Shown here in pieces: positions 14,868 through 23,065 of a stretch of 23,065 nt of DNA. The stretch comes from JAEMQF01 sp049297615. GTDB taxonomy: Bacteria > Pseudomonadota > Gammaproteobacteria > Burkholderiales > Burkholderiaceae_C. The notes under the pieces were generated by a model, which ran no database searches, was not told the origin of the DNA, and was given only the letters and a program-made list of their open reading frames with translations. The position numbers and the translations under genes were made by a program. Positions within the stretch are counted from its first letter, which is position 1. Each line of letters opens with the position of its first letter. The DNA is taken from NCBI GenBank assembly GCA_049297615.1, contig JBAQUQ010000285.1:1-23065 (forward strand), written 5' to 3'.

Positions 14868-16100
14868 TCACGCCAGTAGTTTGCATGCAAAAGCTGTCTG
14901 CAGTACAGAGCGCCGCAGCGCCTGCGCGCGCTTCAGATTGGCATCGACCTCGGAATCGACTTCGCGGACGATGGACAGACGGCGATCGACTTCGGCGACG
15001 ATGCGGTGTTGTTCGGCGAGGGGTGGGACGGGAATGGGAAGACGGGAAATCTTCCCCGTACTCAATGTATGAAGCCCTGCCGTCGAACTCGATACACGCT
15101 CGATCTCCCGTCGGCCGCCAGGCGACAGCAGCCAAATCAGCGCCCATTGCGGTGCCACGTCGGCAGCAAAGCGAACCTTGATGAGATGGTTCTGATGCAC
15201 GCAGTCTGGAATCGAACCGTCCCACAGCGCAACCCGGCCGATCTGGTCTGGGCTGCCATTGCCTTCCACGATGAGAAGGTCACCACGGCGTACCAGCAAC
15301 TTCTCAACTTCTTTGTCGGCCACGCCGATGTACTCGATGTCACTCAGCCGAAGTTCGTTGGCGTAAACATTGGCCACACGCAGATAGGGCATCTTGCGGG
15401 GCAAGGCTTCGCGCTTTGGATTCTTCGTCAAACCGCTGATGACTTGGCCGACCTCGCCAATTAGTGCGTCACGCCAGTTTGTCTTGTTGTCGCCGCCAAG
15501 CAACTTGCCATCGGTTGCCGCCTTCAAGACAGAGGCACGAAACCGCTTGAGCTTGGCCTTGACGCGCTGGAGGTTGGCGACGGCTTCGTCGAGGCGGGAG
15601 AACTGCTTTTCGATCTCGGCGACGATGCGGCGCTGTTCGGCGATGTCTGGCAGCGGAACTGTGGAGTCGTCGAACTTACCCTTGGTGATGTGAGCAAGAC
15701 CAACCCCGCCTTGCGCTTTCGCAACGTAGTCTGCGACGTTTCGATTCAGCGCGTAGCAAAGAAAGTGTTCATCGGCTGCCTCGCGATCAAAGTGCAGGTT
15801 GAAGATGTGCTGGTTGAGCACGGCATCACCGCCGCGCCAGATGTGAGCACCAAACGAAGTGCCCGGCGTTCCAGACCAGGCAAAGAGCAGGTCACCGTGC
15901 TTGACGCGGAACTTGGGTTCGACGTCCCCTGCGTAATAGTTGAAGGAGGCGCTCTCGTTCTTGAGGTTCTGAATTCGAATGATGGGGAGGCCGTCAGACA
16001 CCCACTCCGTGGGTTTGAACGCCCGCCCGTTTACCGCACGACAGATATCCCCGATGCGAACCACGCGCCAAGCGCGATACGACGGATTTGCCGCTGTCAC
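14868..16100 (-). CDS. hsdS: Type I restriction-modification specificity subunit (HsdS)
   Basis: Recognises the two-part DNA target of the type I enzyme. The 410-aa product shows the usual two-fold design: first target recognition domain (about 10-150), central conserved helices starting AEQRRIVAEIEKQFSRLDEAV (154-174), second target domain (about 205-355), and a second conserved helix starting LAEQHRIVAEVDRRLS (361-376). It ends shortly after QTAFACKLLA, where many relatives run some 15-25 residues further, so a slight 3' loss is possible. GTG 16100 overlaps the hsdR stop as GTGA (16097-16100). Parts of the target domains look richer in A and T than their surroundings, common for exchanged specificity domains. 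With HsdM truncated, its function is doubtful. Confidence 0.93.
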   Translation of the reverse strand: MTAANPSYRAWRVVRIGDICRAVNGRAFKPTEWVSDGLPIIRIQNLKNESASFNYYAGDVEPKFRVKHGDLLFAWSGTPGTSFGAHIWRGGDAVLNQHIFNLHFDREAADEHFLCYALNRNVADYVAKAQGGVGLAHITKGKFDDSTVPLPDIAEQRRIVAEIEKQFSRLDEAVANLQRVKAKLKRFRASVLKAATDGKLLGGDNKTNWRDALIGEVGQVISGLTKNPKREALPRKMPYLRVANVYANELRLSDIEYIGVADKEVEKLLVRRGDLLIVEGNGSPDQIGRVALWDGSIPDCVHQNHLIKVRFAADVAPQWALIWLLSPGGRREIERVSSSTAGLHTLSTGKISRLPIPVPPLAEQHRIVAEVDRRLSIVREVDSEVDANLKRAQALRRSVLQTAFACKLLA

Positions 16101-18232
16101 GCCACCAACTCCCGATTCAACTCCTCAATCACCTTCGGCAACTCCGCCCCGAACAATTGATGCACCCTTCCCAAGCCCCCCTGCTGGCTGAACGGCGGCA
16201 GGTCGAAGTCGTCGATCTCGATGCCGAGGCTGGCGGCGATGTGGTCGCGGATCATTTCCAGCCATTGTTGCTGCTCGGGCGAAAGGGCCTTGCCCTCTCT
16301 TTCCCGCGTCACCGTTTGCTGCGCCATCCAAGCCTTGAAGTTGGCGGCCACGCGCTCGGGGTAGGGCACCAGTTCGTTGTCCTGCTGCATCGCAAAGCGC
16401 ACCAGACTCACCAGGTCGGTCAGGATGCGCTGGCGGCTCGCGCCTTTCACCTTGCTCTTGTCCAGCGCCGCGTAGGCCTGCCACAGCGTGCCTTCGTCGA
16501 GCAGGTGGGGCGGCGCGTGCAGCGCATCGGCCAGCGCCTTGATGTCGTCGAAGCTCAGCGGAGCATTGACGGGGCGGCTGTAGAGGATCTGCAGCGCGGT
16601 GATCTCATCCTTCTGCCGGGCGATGAAGGCCTCGAAACTCTGCACGATGCCTTGGGCGCGCTCGCGCGCCGCTTCGCTGAAGCCGGCTTCGAGCACGCGG
16701 TCTTGCGTGACGGTGTCGATCACCAGTTCCTTGCTGGCTTTCAGGCCCAGCAGCAATGCGCGCAGCGCTGGGTCAGCCAGCGGCTGCACAGATCGTCGCA
16801 GCGCCGCTTCCGCTTCCTGCGGGCTGCGGTCCACGCTCGGGTTCAGCGCGTGCACGATGCCGCCGGCCAGTTGTTTCATGTCGAGCCCGCCGCTGGCTTC
16901 GCGCACCCTTTTGCGCTCGGCGTCGGTGAGCTGCGTGTCCAGGCGCGACAGGCGCACCGCCACGCTGGACAGCACCTCCTCCTCCACATTGCCCAGGCTG
17001 ACGGCCTGCAGCAGCTTGTCGAACGGCACGGTCTTCTTCTGGTCCATCGGGCGGCTGTCGGTCTTGTCGCGCTCGCACACGCCCACGCAGTCGACGATGA
17101 CGAAGTGGTCCTTGTGCACGCCTTCGCCGGGGTTCACGCCGCGCAGGTCGTCGTCCTTGATCACGCGCACGCCTCGCCCCTTCATCTGCTCGAAGAAGCT
17201 GCGGCTCTTCACGCTGCGCATGAAGACGACCATCTCCACCGGTTTGATGTCGGTGCCGGTGGCGATCATGTCCACGGTGACGGCGATGCGCGGGTAGTAG
17301 CTGGTGCGAAACGCCCGGATCAGGTTCTCCGGCGTGTCGCCGGTGGTGCGGTAGGTGATCTTCTGCGCGAAATCATTGCCGCGGCCGAACTCCTCGCGCA
17401 GGATCTCGACGATTCTCTCGGCGTGGTTGTCGTCCTTGGCGAAGACCAGGGTCTTGGGCAGTTCCTGGCGCTGCGGGAACAGGTCAGCTTTCCACTTGTC
17501 GCGCAGCGTGCGCGCGATGGTGCGGATTTGGTCGGGCGTCTGGACCGTGCGGTCCAGCTCTTCGGGCACGTAGTCGAAGTCGTCGTCGAGCTGCCAGTCG
17601 CGTTTGGCGCGGGTGGCCTTGTCGCGCACTTCGAGCCAGTAGCCGGCCTCCACCTTCGCGCCAGCCTCGGTCACCTCGGTCTTGATGCGGTAGACGTCGT
17701 AGTTGACGTTCACGCCGTCGGCCACGGCCTGCTCGTGGCCGTATTCCATCACCAGGTTCTGGTTGAAGAAGCCAAAGGTCTGCTTGTTCGGCGTGGCGGT
17801 CAGGCCGATCAGGTGGGCGTCGAAATATTCGAGCACCTGGCGCCACAGCTTGTAGATGCTGCGGTGCGCTTCGTCGGTGACGATGATGTCGAAGGTCTCG
17901 ATCGGAAAGTGTGGGTTGTAGGCGATCGGTTCCGGGTCCTTGAACAGGCCTTCGGCGCCTTCGGTGGAATGTTCGTCGTCCTCGTCGGGCAACTCGCGGC
18001 CCTTGAGCATCGAAAACAGGCGCTGGATCGTGCTGATCACGACGCGCGCGCTCTTGTCCAGCTTGTTGCTGGTCAGGTGCTGGACGATGTATTCCTCGCC
18101 GAACTTGTAGTTGTTGTACGGCGAGAGGTAGGCGTCGAACTCCTTCTTCGCCTGGCGGCCCAGGTTGCCGCGGTCGACCAGGAACAGGATGCGCCGTGCG
18201 CCCGCGAACTTGATCAGCCGGTACGCCAGCAC
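16097..18232 (-). pseudogene. hsdR: HsdR restriction subunit, C-terminal fragment lacking Walker A
   Basis: Motor and restriction subunit of the type I enzyme. This 711-codon part begins inside helicase domain 1 at LAYRLIKFAGARRILFLVDRG (2-22) and retains the DEAH box (VTDEAH, 118-123), GLTATP (143-148), the second RecA domain with VTVDMIATGTDIKPV and the QMKGRGVRV motif, and a C-terminal helical region. The Walker A motif (usually near MATGSGKT), which should lie just upstream, is absent. The N-terminal nuclease domain is in another frame (18214-18543). The only upstream start in this frame is GTG 18232, directly after a TGA. ATP-driven restriction should be impossible. The stop overlaps hsdS. 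Confidence 0.88.
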
Positions 18233-18543
18233 GATTCATACGCGAACGGCAGCGGGCGGTGCCACGCCGGTAGGCTGGCAGGCAAGCCCTGGGAGTAGCG
18301 CGCCGATTGCGCCTCCACGCCGGTGAGCGTGGAACCGGCCTTCTTCGCCTCGATGACGCCGCAGGCCTTGGCGTCGACGTAGAGCAAGTAGTCGGCGAAG
18401 CCGTGGCCGGGGTCGAGCGGGAATTCGCGAATCGCCACGCCGCGCGCGGCAGGCAGGTTCACGGCCGATACGGCTTGCACGGCCCAACCCGCCGCGCTGA
18501 GCAGCTGGTCGATGGTTTCGCGCGCCCGCTGCTCGGGGGTCAC
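18214..18543 (-). pseudogene. hsdR: HsdR N-terminal nuclease fragment
   Basis: The first 109 codons of hsdR, starting at GTG 18543 (TPEQRARETIDQLL) with GAGG just upstream. It contains the PD-(D/E)xK nuclease core: REFPLDPGHGFADYLL with the catalytic Asp, then GVIEAKK with Glu and Lys. After RPLPFAYES (near 18233) the sequence jumps to DNA for the helicase part in another frame and meets a stop at 18214. Relative to known HsdR proteins about 100-120 residues are missing at this point. This and the 16097-18232 fragment are the two halves of one broken gene. Confidence 0.85.
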
Positions 18544-18730
18544 TGCCTCGCCCTCATCGGTGGTGGCCGCCAGTGTAGTCAATGCCCCCGGCGCGCCTTC
18601 ACAATGCCGCTCGCGGCAAGACTTGGAGGTCCGCCCCGCCAATTGGGCCGATCGACTGGCCATCGGTGGGATGCTCCTGCGGTATCAACCCGATCTTCCC
18701 GACGCAGCGACTCGCTGAGAAAGGCGCACC

Positions 18731-19126
18731 ATGGTCATCGGTTGGCTGACAGTTTTGAAGAGTGTTCCGTGGGTCGAGGTCATCAGCAACGCGCCCAAGA
18801 TCGCCGATGGGGCGAAAAAGCTGTGGAGCAGTGTCGGCAAGAATTCCGCCGCGGCGCAGCCGGCTGCGGCCGGCGCACAGGTTGCACCCGAAACCGAGGC
18901 GAACGCCGCGATTCAGGCGCGCCTGGCAACGCTCGAATCGGCTGCGTCAGACCTGCACGATCAGATGCTCGCCTCGTCCGAACTCATCAAGGAACTGGCC
19001 GAACAAAACGCCCAGTTGATCAAAGGCATCGAGGCGAATCGAATTCGCATGCGCTGGCTGCTCGGCGCGGTGGTCGGCCTGGCCATTGTCGCCGTGGCGG
19101 GCCTGGTGCTGGCGCTCGGGCGCTGA
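18731..19126 (+). CDS. Small coiled-coil protein with C-terminal membrane anchor
   Basis: A 131-aa protein of unknown function. It has an Ala/Pro-rich linker (about 38-58), a predicted coiled coil with regular Leu and Ile spacing (about 60-105) and one C-terminal membrane helix (108-129, RWLLGAVVGLAIVAVAGLVL). The N-terminal IGWLTVLKSVPWVEVISNAP is amphipathic. ATG 18731 has GAGAAAGG at 18717-18724 as ribosome binding site. It diverges from hsdR across about 190 bases and is followed by a 177-base gap before dctP, in which I see no feature other than the dctP ribosome binding site (GGAGA near 19292). Tail-anchored topology is inferred. I do not recognise the family. Confidence 0.75.
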   Translation: MVIGWLTVLKSVPWVEVISNAPKIADGAKKLWSSVGKNSAAAQPAAAGAQVAPETEANAAIQARLATLESAASDLHDQMLASSELIKELAEQNAQLIKGIEANRIRMRWLLGAVVGLAIVAVAGLVLALGR

Positions 19127-19303
19127 ATGGCACCGAGTCGGGGTTCGCCGGCCCCGGGGCGCGAGTCATGGTATCCACTGAATCGCAGCGCGCATTCATT
19201 CACTACATTCGCTGCCACGTGCTGTGACATCGTCTGCGGCTGCCTTTTGGCCGGCCGCGCGCTGCGCCGAACCTTCCTTCCACATCCGTTCCGGAGACCC
19301 GCC

Positions 19304-20308
19304 ATGAACCACCGTTTCCCCCTACGCTTTCTCTCGGGCCTGCTGCTGGCCGCCCTGCCGCTTGCACCCGCCTGGGCTGAAAACATCACGCTGAAAGCGT
19401 CGCACCAGTTCCCCGGCGGCAAGGGCGACGTGCGCGACGAGATGGTGCAGATGATCGCGCGTGAAGTGGCCGCAGCCAATGTCGGCCTGGAGATCAAGGT
19501 CTTTCCCGGTTCGAGCCTGGTCAAGGCGCAGGAGCAGTGGAAGGCGATGCTGAACGGCCAGATCGACATGAGCTCGTTTCCGCTCGACTACGCCTCGGGT
19601 TTCCACCCGCAGTTCGGCGCCACCCTGATGCCGGGCCTGGTCAAGGGCCACGCGCATGCGCGGCGCATCAACGACTCCGCGTTCATGAAGGACATCAAGG
19701 CCATCATCGACCAGGGCGGCGTGCACGTGCTGTCCGACGCCTGGCTCGCCGGCGCCTTCGGCGGCAAGGACAAATGCATCAAGAAGCCCGAGGACGCCGC
19801 CGGCCTGAAGGTTCGATCGGCTGGCGCCACCTTCGCCCAGATGTGGGCCGGCGCCGGCGCGTCCATCGTCTCGATTCCGTCCAACGAGGTCTATAACGCC
19901 TTGCAGCAGGGCGTGGCCCAGGGCACCGACACTTCGACCGGCAGCTTCGTCTCGTTCCGCTTGTACGAACAGCTCAAGTGCGTGACGGCGCCGGGCGACA
20001 ACGCGCTGTGGTTCATGTACGAACCGGTGCTGATCTCCAAGAAGAGCTGGGAAAAGCTCAACGACGCGCAGAAGAAGGCGCTGACGGCGGCGTCGAAGAA
20101 GGCCGAGGATTATTTCGAGTCCGAGTCGAAGAAGCTCGACGACGAAATGGTCGAGACCTACAAGAAGAACAAGGTCGAGGTGGTGACGCTGACCGACGCC
20201 GAGGCGGCTGCCTGGCGCGCCGTGGCGCAGAGGACCTCGTACAAGTCATTCGCCGAGAAGGTTCCCGGAGGCAAGGAGCTGATCGAGAAGGCGCTGAGTG
20301 TCAAGTGA
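19304..20308 (+). CDS. dctP: TRAP transporter substrate-binding protein (DctP family)
   Basis: Periplasmic binding protein (334 aa) that captures a carboxylate-type substrate for the TRAP permease encoded next to it. The signal peptide is clear, with cleavage after AWA at residue 25. The mature protein starts ENITLKASHQFPGG. The DctP signature GLKVRSAGATFAQMWAGAGA holds the conserved Arg that usually pairs with the substrate's carboxylate, followed by SIPSNEVYNALQQGVAQGTD. ATG 19304 follows CCGGAGACC, a good ribosome binding site; the frame is open upstream but lacks a signal-like start. It overlaps dctQ by 11 bases. The ligand is unknown. Confidence 0.94.
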   Translation: MNHRFPLRFLSGLLLAALPLAPAWAENITLKASHQFPGGKGDVRDEMVQMIAREVAAANVGLEIKVFPGSSLVKAQEQWKAMLNGQIDMSSFPLDYASGFHPQFGATLMPGLVKGHAHARRINDSAFMKDIKAIIDQGGVHVLSDAWLAGAFGGKDKCIKKPEDAAGLKVRSAGATFAQMWAGAGASIVSIPSNEVYNALQQGVAQGTDTSTGSFVSFRLYEQLKCVTAPGDNALWFMYEPVLISKKSWEKLNDAQKKALTAASKKAEDYFESESKKLDDEMVETYKKNKVEVVTLTDAEAAAWRAVAQRTSYKSFAEKVPGGKELIEKALSVK

Positions 20309-20837
20309 GGTCGGGCCGCCGCCCTTGTGGGTGGCGGCGATTCACGCGGTCTCGCGCGCTCTGGGCGTGCTGGCCGCGGGGTTCATCCTGCTGTCGGTGG
20401 GCGTCATCTGCCACATGGTGTTCGTGCGCGCCGTGCTCGGGCAATCGTCGATCTGGCAGACTGAATTCGTCACCTTCTCGTTGATCGCCGCCACCTTCAT
20501 CGGTGCGCCCTACATCCTGCTCACGCGCGGCCATGTCAACGTCGACATCGTGCCGATCATGGTGGGTCCGCGGGCGCGGCGGGCGCTGCATCTGTGCGGC
20601 AACGTCATGGCCCTGCTGTTCTGTGCCTTCTTCCTGGCTGCCGCCCTGCCCTGGTGGCACGAAGCCTGGCAAAGCGTGCACACCACACCGTCGATCTGGC
20701 GCGCCAGGCTGTGGATTCCCTATCTGGCCGTGCCCGTCGGCCTCGGGCTGCTGTGCCTGCAATTCGTTGCCGATATCTACCTGGTCGCGGCGCGCCGCGC
20801 CGATCCCTTCGGCATTGCTGCGGAGAAGCCACGGTGA
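20298..20837 (+). CDS. dctQ: TRAP transporter small membrane subunit (DctQ family)
   Basis: Four-helix inner-membrane subunit (179 aa) of the TRAP transporter. Helices lie at about 20-40, 52-72, 95-115 and 140-162. The conserved IWQTEFVTFSLIAATFIGAPY and RGHVNVDIVP segments are typical of DctQ. Start GTG 20298 overlaps the dctP end by 11 bases, and the stop overlaps the dctM start as GTGA (20834-20837), so all three transporter genes are translationally linked. Confidence 0.92.
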   Translation: MSSEVGPPPLWVAAIHAVSRALGVLAAGFILLSVGVICHMVFVRAVLGQSSIWQTEFVTFSLIAATFIGAPYILLTRGHVNVDIVPIMVGPRARRALHLCGNVMALLFCAFFLAAALPWWHEAWQSVHTTPSIWRARLWIPYLAVPVGLGLLCLQFVADIYLVAARRADPFGIAAEKPR

Positions 20838-22141
20838 GCCCGCTGGCGATCGGCCTGCTGATCTTCGTCGTCACCATGGCAATGCTCGCCACCGGCTTGC
20901 CGATCGCCTTCGGCCTGGGTGCGGTGGCCCTGCTGTTCATGGTGGTGTTCGACGGCTGGAACAGTGTCAACTTCCTTCCCGAGACGATCTTCGCCGGCTT
21001 GAACGACTTCACGCTCGCCTCGCTGCCGATGTTCGTCATCATGGGCGCGGCGGTGGCGTCGTCGCGCGCCGGCAGCGACCTGTACGAAGCGCTGGCGCGC
21101 TGGCTGCACCGCGTGCCCGGCTCCCTGGTCATCTCCAACATCGGCGCCTGCGCGCTGTTTTCGGCGCTCACGGGTTCGTCGCCCGCCACCTGCGCGGCGA
21201 TCGGCAAGATGGGCATTCCCGAGATGCGCAAGCGCGGCTACGACACCGACCTGGCCACCGGCGCCATTGCCGCGGGCGGCACCCTGGGCATCCTGATCCC
21301 GCCGAGCATCACGATGATCCTGTACGGCATCGCCTCGGAAACTTCCATCGGGCGGCTCTTCATCGCCGGCATCCTGCCCGGCCTCATGCTGACCGCCCTG
21401 TTCATGATGTGGGCGCTGTTCCTGAGCTGGAAGCGCGGCACCCGGCTCATCGACCACGACCGCATCTATTCGCTGCGGGAAAAGCTCGAGCTGATGCCAC
21501 GCCTGCTGCCCTTCATCGCCGTGATCGTCGGCGTCGTCTACGCGCTGTACGGCGGAATCGCCACGCCGTCGGAGGCGGCGGGCGTGGGCGCGGCGCTGTG
21601 CCTGACGATGGTGATCGTGATCTACCGCGTCTGGAAGCCGATGGACCTGTGGCACATCCTGCGCGACGGCCTGCGCGAATCGGGCATGCTGATGCTGATC
21701 ATCGGCACGTCGATCCTGTTCGGCTACATGATGTCCTCGCTGCAAGTCACGCAGTCGGTGGCCGAGGCGATCGGGGCGATGCAGGTGAACCGCTGGGTCG
21801 TGATGGCCGCGATCAACCTGATGCTGCTCGTCGCGGGTTGTTTCCTGCCCCCGGCAGCCATCATCCTGATGACCACGCCGATCCTGATGCCCGTGATCAC
21901 CGCCGTCGGCTTCGACCCGATCTGGTTCGGCGTGATCCTGACGATCAACATGGAACTCGGCCTGATCACGCCACCCGTCGGGCTGAACCTGTTCGTCATC
22001 AAGGCCATCACGCCCGATATCAGCCTGCCGACGATCCTCAAGGGCGCTTTCCCCTTCATGCTGTGCATGGTGCTGGCGATCCTGATCCTGTGCGTCTTCC
22101 CCGAGATCGCGACCTGGCTGCCCAGCAAGGTGATGGGCTAG
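20834..22141 (+). CDS. dctM: TRAP transporter large membrane subunit (DctM family)
   Basis: Sodium-coupled permease subunit (435 aa, about 12 helices) of the TRAP transporter. Family motifs are SALTGSSPATCAAIGKMGIPEM (about 112-133), GTLGILIPPSITMILYG (about 149-165) and, in the second half, CFLPPAAIILMTTPILMPV and ELGLITPPVGLNLFV. Start is GTG 20834, overlapping the dctQ stop; the frame is open much further upstream, but that DNA is dctQ. Length is normal for DctM. A 91-base gap with a small GCCGGC hairpin (22185-22201) separates it from the next gene. Confidence 0.94.
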   Translation: MSPLAIGLLIFVVTMAMLATGLPIAFGLGAVALLFMVVFDGWNSVNFLPETIFAGLNDFTLASLPMFVIMGAAVASSRAGSDLYEALARWLHRVPGSLVISNIGACALFSALTGSSPATCAAIGKMGIPEMRKRGYDTDLATGAIAAGGTLGILIPPSITMILYGIASETSIGRLFIAGILPGLMLTALFMMWALFLSWKRGTRLIDHDRIYSLREKLELMPRLLPFIAVIVGVVYALYGGIATPSEAAGVGAALCLTMVIVIYRVWKPMDLWHILRDGLRESGMLMLIIGTSILFGYMMSSLQVTQSVAEAIGAMQVNRWVVMAAINLMLLVAGCFLPPAAIILMTTPILMPVITAVGFDPIWFGVILTINMELGLITPPVGLNLFVIKAITPDISLPTILKGAFPFMLCMVLAILILCVFPEIATWLPSKVMG

Positions 22142-22232
22142 GCGCCGGCCTCATCGGCCGTGAATTGACTGCCAGCTCGACCCAGCCGGCGTGTTGCCGG
22201 CCACAACCCCACCAACCACCAGGAGAAGCAAG

Positions 22233-22610
22233 ATGAACAAGGACGACTTCAACAAGGGCCTGAAGACACGCCGCGAAGTGCTCGGTGCCGACTATGTGGA
22301 CAAGGCGCTGCAGAGCGCCGATGACTTCAACATGCCGATGCAGGAGCTGGTCACGCAGTATTGCTGGAACGACATCTGGAACCGCCCGGGGCTGGATCGG
22401 CGCACGCGCAGCATCATCAACCTCGCGATGTTGACGGCGCTGAACCGGCCCCATGAATTGAAGCTGCACGTTCGCGGCGCGATCAACAATGGGCTGTCCA
22501 AGGACGACATTCGCGAGGTCTTTCTGCAGACCGCCATTTATTGCGGGGTGCCGGCGGCGATCGACAGTTTTCGCGGCGCCAAGGAAGTGTTCAAGGAGCT
22601 GGGGATTTAG
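22233..22610 (+). CDS. Carboxymuconolactone decarboxylase family protein
   Basis: A 125-aa alpha-helical protein of the CMD family. It has LDRRTRSIINLAMLTALNRP (about 54-73), ELKLHVRGAINNGLS with the conserved His, and DDIREVFLQTAIYCGVPAA, the typical three-helix core. No CxxC peroxidase motif is present, so it is closer to the decarboxylase branch than to AhpD. The true PcaC substrate is not assured; many relatives act on other lactones or acids. ATG 22233 follows AGGAGAAGCAAG. Its stop shares one base with the next gene's start (TAGTG), and it lies downstream of the TRAP transporter, suggesting a role in breakdown of the imported acid. Confidence 0.9.
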   Translation: MNKDDFNKGLKTRREVLGADYVDKALQSADDFNMPMQELVTQYCWNDIWNRPGLDRRTRSIINLAMLTALNRPHELKLHVRGAINNGLSKDDIREVFLQTAIYCGVPAAIDSFRGAKEVFKELGI

Positions 22611-23065
22611 TGAGCGCACCGAACGGGCCCGAGATCGGCTTCATCGGCCTGGGGCAGATGGGCGCGCCGATGGCGCGCAATCTGTTGCGCGCGGGCTTTG
22701 CCGTCGCCGGGTTCGACCTGAACCCGAGGGCCTGGCAGGCGTTTGCCGGCGCGCCGGGCTTCAGTGCCATGGCCTCGGCGCGCGACGCCGCACAAGCCGG
22801 CGACGTGCTCATCCTCATGCTGCCCGACAGTGACGCCGTCGATGGCCTGCTCTGGCAAGGTCCGGCCGGCTTGGCGCCGTGCCTCACGCGGGGCCAGGTG
22901 TTGATCGACATGGGCTCGTCCGACCCGCATCGCTCGCGCGAGAACTTCGCCAGGCTCGCCGAGTCGGGAATCGCCTTCGTCGACGCGCCGGTGTCGGGCG
23001 GGGTGAAGCGCGCCGTCGAGGCGAGTCTGTCGATCATGATCGGCGGCGAATCGCCGGCCGTCGAA
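22610..23065 (+). CDS. 3-hydroxyisobutyrate dehydrogenase family oxidoreductase (partial)
   Basis: The first 152 codons of an NAD(P)-dependent beta-hydroxyacid dehydrogenase, cut by the window end (full length is usually about 290-300 aa). The Rossmann motif is GFIGLGQMGAPMARNL (10-25), followed by the conserved LPDSDAV region and the substrate-binding motif DAPVSGGVKRA starting at residue 125. Start GTG 22610 overlaps the preceding stop by one base. Relatives oxidise 3-hydroxyisobutyrate, tartronate or other short hydroxyacids. Position behind the TRAP genes suggests it oxidises the imported acid or a product of it; which one cannot be told here. Confidence 0.93.
   Translation, partial: MSAPNGPEIGFIGLGQMGAPMARNLLRAGFAVAGFDLNPRAWQAFAGAPGFSAMASARDAAQAGDVLILMLPDSDAVDGLLWQGPAGLAPCLTRGQVLIDMGSSDPHRSRENFARLAESGIAFVDAPVSGGVKRAVEASLSIMIGGESPAVE

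Noticed and set aside
16088..18298. 736-codon open frame on the plus strand
   Set aside because: It is antisense to hsdR, whose protein motifs are clear; the composition is His/Val/Leu-rich and matches no family.
22185..22201. GCCGGC-GTGTT-GCCGGC hairpin between dctM and the CMD gene
   Set aside because: The stem is only 6 bp, of a kind expected by chance at this GC content, and has no T-tract, so it is not called as a terminator.
1..23065. CRISPR arrays, tRNA or rRNA genes
   Set aside because: No regularly spaced repeats, cloverleaf-like stretches or rRNA sequence were recognised by eye on either strand.

Overview
The window is high-GC, gene-dense bacterial DNA. Heavy use of GTG starts, frequent 4-bp GTGA or ATGA gene overlaps and the gene families present suggest a betaproteobacterium, probably Burkholderiales. 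That placement is inference; no rRNA or other phylogenetic marker is present.

Left part (1-5020), small nitrogen compounds: an acetamidase/formamidase and an NCS2-type permease on the + strand face a three-gene minus-strand operon. That operon encodes a biuret-hydrolase-like cysteine hydrolase and the alpha and beta subunits of a nitrile hydratase with a cobalt-type CTLCSC motif. Together they read as nitrile/amide/ureide use: uptake, nitrile to amide, then amide to acid plus ammonia. No nitrile hydratase activator gene is visible.

Middle left (5072-10848), mixed chromosomal genes: an overlapping NfeD protease/slipin pair, a ccdAB-like toxin-antitoxin pair on the minus strand, a decayed DUF3052 gene just upstream of ccdA, a short MetE-like methionine synthase, and an exported GDSL hydrolase.

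Centre (10883-18543), a decaying type I restriction-modification island on the minus strand. The order of transcription is hsdR, hsdS, a 310-aa protein of unknown function, a broken PIN-domain toxin gene, a GIY-YIG/DUF4357 protein, a Fic protein, then hsdM. hsdR has lost its Walker A region through an out-of-frame internal deletion, hsdM has lost its C-terminal third, and the PIN gene is frameshifted and truncated. hsdS, the 310-aa gene, the GIY-YIG gene and fic look intact. Between fic and hsdM a 65-aa gene runs on the opposite strand. It carries an SxxxEG motif like that of Fic antitoxins and overlaps the end of fic tail to tail. A perfect 20-bp inverted repeat lies between this gene and hsdM.

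Right part (18731-23065): a small coiled-coil membrane protein, then a tight catabolic operon of a three-component TRAP transporter (dctP, dctQ, dctM), a carboxymuconolactone decarboxylase-family protein and a 3-hydroxyisobutyrate dehydrogenase-family enzyme cut by the window end. This looks like uptake and oxidation of an organic acid.

The least explained parts are the accessory genes embedded between hsdS and hsdM, chiefly the 310-aa/PIN pair and the antisense candidate Fic antitoxin.
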